In this document: piece by piece, positions 61,998 through 64,000 of the stretch | How positions within the stretch are numbered: the first letter of the stretch is position 1 | Layout of the letters: each line of letters opens with the position of its first letter | Origin: Kushneria sinocarnis | Lineage (GTDB): Bacteria > Pseudomonadota > Gammaproteobacteria > Pseudomonadales > Halomonadaceae | Assembly (NCBI RefSeq): GCF_003633775.1 | Contig: NZ_RBIN01000002.1 | Location: 310,001 to 374,000, forward strand | DNA: 64,000 nucleotides | Reading direction: 5' to 3' | The notes under the pieces: generated by a model | The model's database searches: none | What the model was told of the DNA's origin: nothing | Seen by the model: the letters and a program-made list of their open reading frames with translations, nothing else | Position numbers and translations under genes: made by a program

Positions 61998-63431
61998 CTA
62001 GTCGAGTTCCGCCTCGGCGCGGGCAATGGCCTCGAACTCCTCCTCGGGCGCCCGAGCCACCAGTCGCTTGCGGCTGTAGAAGCCGAACCATGCCAGCATG
62101 ATGGCGTAGAACAGCGCCGACCACAGCGCCGCCTGAACGCTCACCACGAAGGTCGAGGCAAAGGCCACCAGCGACAGCACGAACGCCACGCCCGAAGTCA
62201 GGGTGCCGCCCGGGGTGCGATACGGCCGCTCGAGTCCCGGTTCACGCCGGCGCAACAGGATGTGCGAGAGCGTCATCATGGCATAGGAGATGGTTGCCCC
62301 GAACACCGCCATGGTAATCATCAGATCGCCCTGCCCGGTCAGCGACAGCAGAAAGCCGATGATGCCCGGCACGATCAGCGCCAGTGCCGGCGCCCGCCGC
62401 CGGTTGGTAATCGACAGCAGACGTGGCAGGTAACCGGCCCGGGAAAGCGCAAAGACCTGGCGCGAATAACCGAAGATGATCGAGAAGAAGGAGGCAATCA
62501 GTCCGGCCAGCCCGATCAGATTGACGAAGCCCGATGCCCAGTTCCCCTGACCATAGACGGCTGTCAGCGCATCGACCAGCGGTGCGTCGCTCTGGCTCAT
62601 GAGCTGCGCTCCGGCCCCGCCCGGTCCCAGCAGCAGGATACAGGCGGCGAAGATCAGCAGCACGATCATCGCGGTAATGATGCCGCGCGGCATGTCCCGG
62701 CCCGGATTGCGCGACTCCTCGGCCGCCAGCGGCACCCCCTCGACAGCCAGAAACAGCCACATCGCGAACGGCAGCGCGCTCCAGATGCCCAGATAGCCGT
62801 GCGGCAGGAAAGCGGAAGCGCCGGCGGCGCTGCCGGGGGCAATATCGAACAGGTTGGCCACGCTGAAGTGCGGCAGCATGCCCAGCACGAAGACCACGAT
62901 GGCCAGCACCGCCAGCGCCGTGATCGCCATCATGATCTTCAGCGCCTCGCCGGCCCCCCACAGGTGGATGCCGACAAACACGATATAGAACGCCGCATAG
63001 ACCAGCGGCCCGTTGAGGCCGATCAGCGACTCGACGTAGCCGCCGATGAAGATCGCGATCGCCGCCGGGGCAATGGCGTATTCCAGCAGGATCGCCGTGC
63101 CGGTGATATAACCGCCCCAGGGCCCCATCACGCGGCGGGCAAAGCTGTAACCGCCGCCGGCCGTGGGCAGTGACGAGGAGAGCTCGGCCAGCGAGAACAC
63201 CATGCCGGTGTACATGATCGCCATCAGCAGGGTGGCAATCAGCATGCCGCCGAAGCCACCGGCCGCCAGGCCGAAGTTCCAGCCGGCGTAATCGCCGGAG
63301 ATGACGTAGGACACCCCCAGGCTGGCCAGCAGGATCCAGCCTGCCGCCCCCTGCTTCAGTTGTCTCTTTTCGAGATAGTCCGATTCGACGGCTTCATAAC
63401 CGACCCGGCTGTCATTCGTATTGTTGGCCAT
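61998..63431 (-). CDS. APC-superfamily amino acid/amine permease, ethanolamine permease-like
   Basis: The 477-residue transporter has about 12 hydrophobic helices. The segment ISGDYAGWNFGLAAGGFGGM near residues 44-63 and AELSSSLPTAGGGYSFAR are typical of the ethanolamine permease (Eat) group of APC carriers, as is FLAVEGVPLAAEESRNPGRD. It probably imports ethanolamine or a similar amine with protons, but no eutBC is present. TGAGG precedes the ATG. A sigma-54-like promoter lies about 150 bases upstream. The GATase gene follows. Confidence 0.85.
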   Translation of the reverse strand: MANNTNDSRVGYEAVESDYLEKRQLKQGAAGWILLASLGVSYVISGDYAGWNFGLAAGGFGGMLIATLLMAIMYTGMVFSLAELSSSLPTAGGGYSFARRVMGPWGGYITGTAILLEYAIAPAAIAIFIGGYVESLIGLNGPLVYAAFYIVFVGIHLWGAGEALKIMMAITALAVLAIVVFVLGMLPHFSVANLFDIAPGSAAGASAFLPHGYLGIWSALPFAMWLFLAVEGVPLAAEESRNPGRDMPRGIITAMIVLLIFAACILLLGPGGAGAQLMSQSDAPLVDALTAVYGQGNWASGFVNLIGLAGLIASFFSIIFGYSRQVFALSRAGYLPRLLSITNRRRAPALALIVPGIIGFLLSLTGQGDLMITMAVFGATISYAMMTLSHILLRRREPGLERPYRTPGGTLTSGVAFVLSLVAFASTFVVSVQAALWSALFYAIMLAWFGFYSRKRLVARAPEEEFEAIARAEAELD

Positions 63432-63576
63432 GATGCATGCCTCACCGTTGTTTTTGGTGGAGTGGGCGACTGCCGAGGCCGAGTGGGGCGACCGCCCGGC
63501 TTCGGCTGCAGGTTCATCATGTCAGGTTGACGAGTGCCGCGTGAATGCTTTTTGCGCCGCTCGGTACTCATCGACG

Positions 63577-63594
63577 TGTGCGAGCGGCATGCCA
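63577..63594 (-). promoter_or_regulatory. Possible sigma-54 promoter upstream of the ethanolamine permease-like gene
   Basis: On the minus strand TGGCATG, four bases, then TCGCA resembles the -24/-12 consensus TGGCACG-N4-TTGCA with two mismatches. It lies about 150 bases before the permease start. No enhancer-binding protein gene is in view. Confidence 0.3.
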
Positions 63595-63622
63595 CTCCGC
63601 GCCGCGGCCGTTATCACGCTGA

Positions 63623-64000
63623 CTAGCGCGCCGCGCTGTCATGCTGTTCGAGCCAGTTTCTGAGCGTTTCGATCTCGGCCTGCTGGGCATTGATCACCTG
63701 TTCGGCCAGCATGCGCATGCTGGGATCACTGCCGTACCTGAGTTCCACCCTGGCCATATCGATCGCCCCCTGATGGTGCGGGATCATGCCACGGGCGAAA
63801 TCCACATCCGCATTACCGCTGTAGCTTGAAGTCATTGCCTGATGCATTCGATCGTTCGCGTCGCGATAGGCCCTTGCCGCCTCGTTGTCATCGCTTGCCT
63901 GCGCACCATGGTCTCCATGCTTCATTGGCGGGTCCGCCTGCGCCACGGGGACCAACACCACTGTCATCAGTACCGCGACCGCAAGACTGCCGGGGGATAG
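63623..64000 (-). CDS. DUF305 protein, 5' end beyond the window
   Basis: The visible 125 residues include a hydrophobic signal-like start (LAVAVLMTVVLVPVAQA) and the DUF305 motif FARGMIPHHQGAIDMARVEL with a His pair, then AEQVINAQQAEIETLRNWL. An ATG at 63967 is in frame, but the frame stays open to the window edge and the signal peptide appears to continue past it, so the true start is probably outside. DUF305 proteins are periplasmic, ferritin-like and often linked to copper resistance. Function is unproven. Confidence 0.82.
   Translation of the reverse strand, partial: LSPGSLAVAVLMTVVLVPVAQADPPMKHGDHGAQASDDNEAARAYRDANDRMHQAMTSSYSGNADVDFARGMIPHHQGAIDMARVELRYGSDPSMRMLAEQVINAQQAEIETLRNWLEQHDSAAR

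Overview
The window is 64 kb of GC-rich (roughly two-thirds G+C by eye), densely coding chromosomal DNA with about 60 genes. Gaps are short: no stretch over 300 bases lacks a gene. No rRNA, tRNA, insertion sequence, prophage or CRISPR array was seen. The gene set is a FruB/FruK/FruA fructose PTS with a LacI-type Cra, ModABCE, ThiM/ThiE, gamma-butyrobetaine hydroxylase, a TtuC/DmlA-type dehydrogenase, a CstA-family transporter, an ethanolamine-permease-like carrier and paired SMR pumps. This fits a free-living gammaproteobacterium, and a Halomonas/Kushneria-like organism is my best guess. That assignment is inference, since no 16S rRNA or other marker is present.

Layout. 0.2-1.7 kb: macrodomain protein and DJ-1/PfpI protein. 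1.8-8.7 kb: fruBKA PTS operon divergent from a Cra/FruR repressor, with three operator-like sites between them. 8.7-15.7 kb: MFS and GNAT pair, two alpha/beta hydrolases, a 99-residue hypothetical protein, a glycerophosphodiesterase and a CHASE4-HAMP-GGDEF diguanylate cyclase. 15.7-21.0 kb: agmatinase-like ureohydrolase, then the molybdate cluster modE-modA-(rutE-like flavoprotein)-modB-modC-GNAT, with a ModE-box-like inverted repeat before modA. 21.1-30.8 kb: a peptide uptake and hydrolysis operon (binding protein, two permeases, two ATPases, two M20 peptidases) divergent from a LysR regulator. Both permease genes are damaged: one has an in-frame deletion of about 37 codons, the other a one-base frameshift.

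30.8-45.9 kb: YVTN beta-propeller protein, SatP-like acetate carrier, heavy-metal P-type ATPase divergent from a PbrR/CadR-like MerR regulator over a typical 19-bp-spacer promoter, glutathione transferase, a GNAT-nitrilase fusion followed by MtfA, LysR, TVP38-family membrane protein, GT4 glycosyltransferase, gamma-butyrobetaine hydroxylase, hemerythrin, ThiM and ThiE. 45.9-51.5 kb: TtuC-like dehydrogenase, chemoreceptor, lipocalin, TetR divergent from a paired SMR pump, and a small P-loop kinase-like protein. 51.6-56.9 kb: AstE followed by a basic-amino-acid ABC importer with two tandem binding proteins, which suggests arginine/ornithine uptake next to one enzyme of arginine catabolism. 57-64 kb: CstA-family carrier, ApbE, MscS channel, class I glutamine amidotransferase, ethanolamine-permease-like APC carrier, and a DUF305 protein cut by the window end.

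I found no clearly undescribed system. The points most worth a second look are the doubly damaged peptide transporter, the RutE-like flavoprotein inside the mod operon, a short well-initiated reading frame overlapping the arginine-type ATPase gene, and several readable operators.
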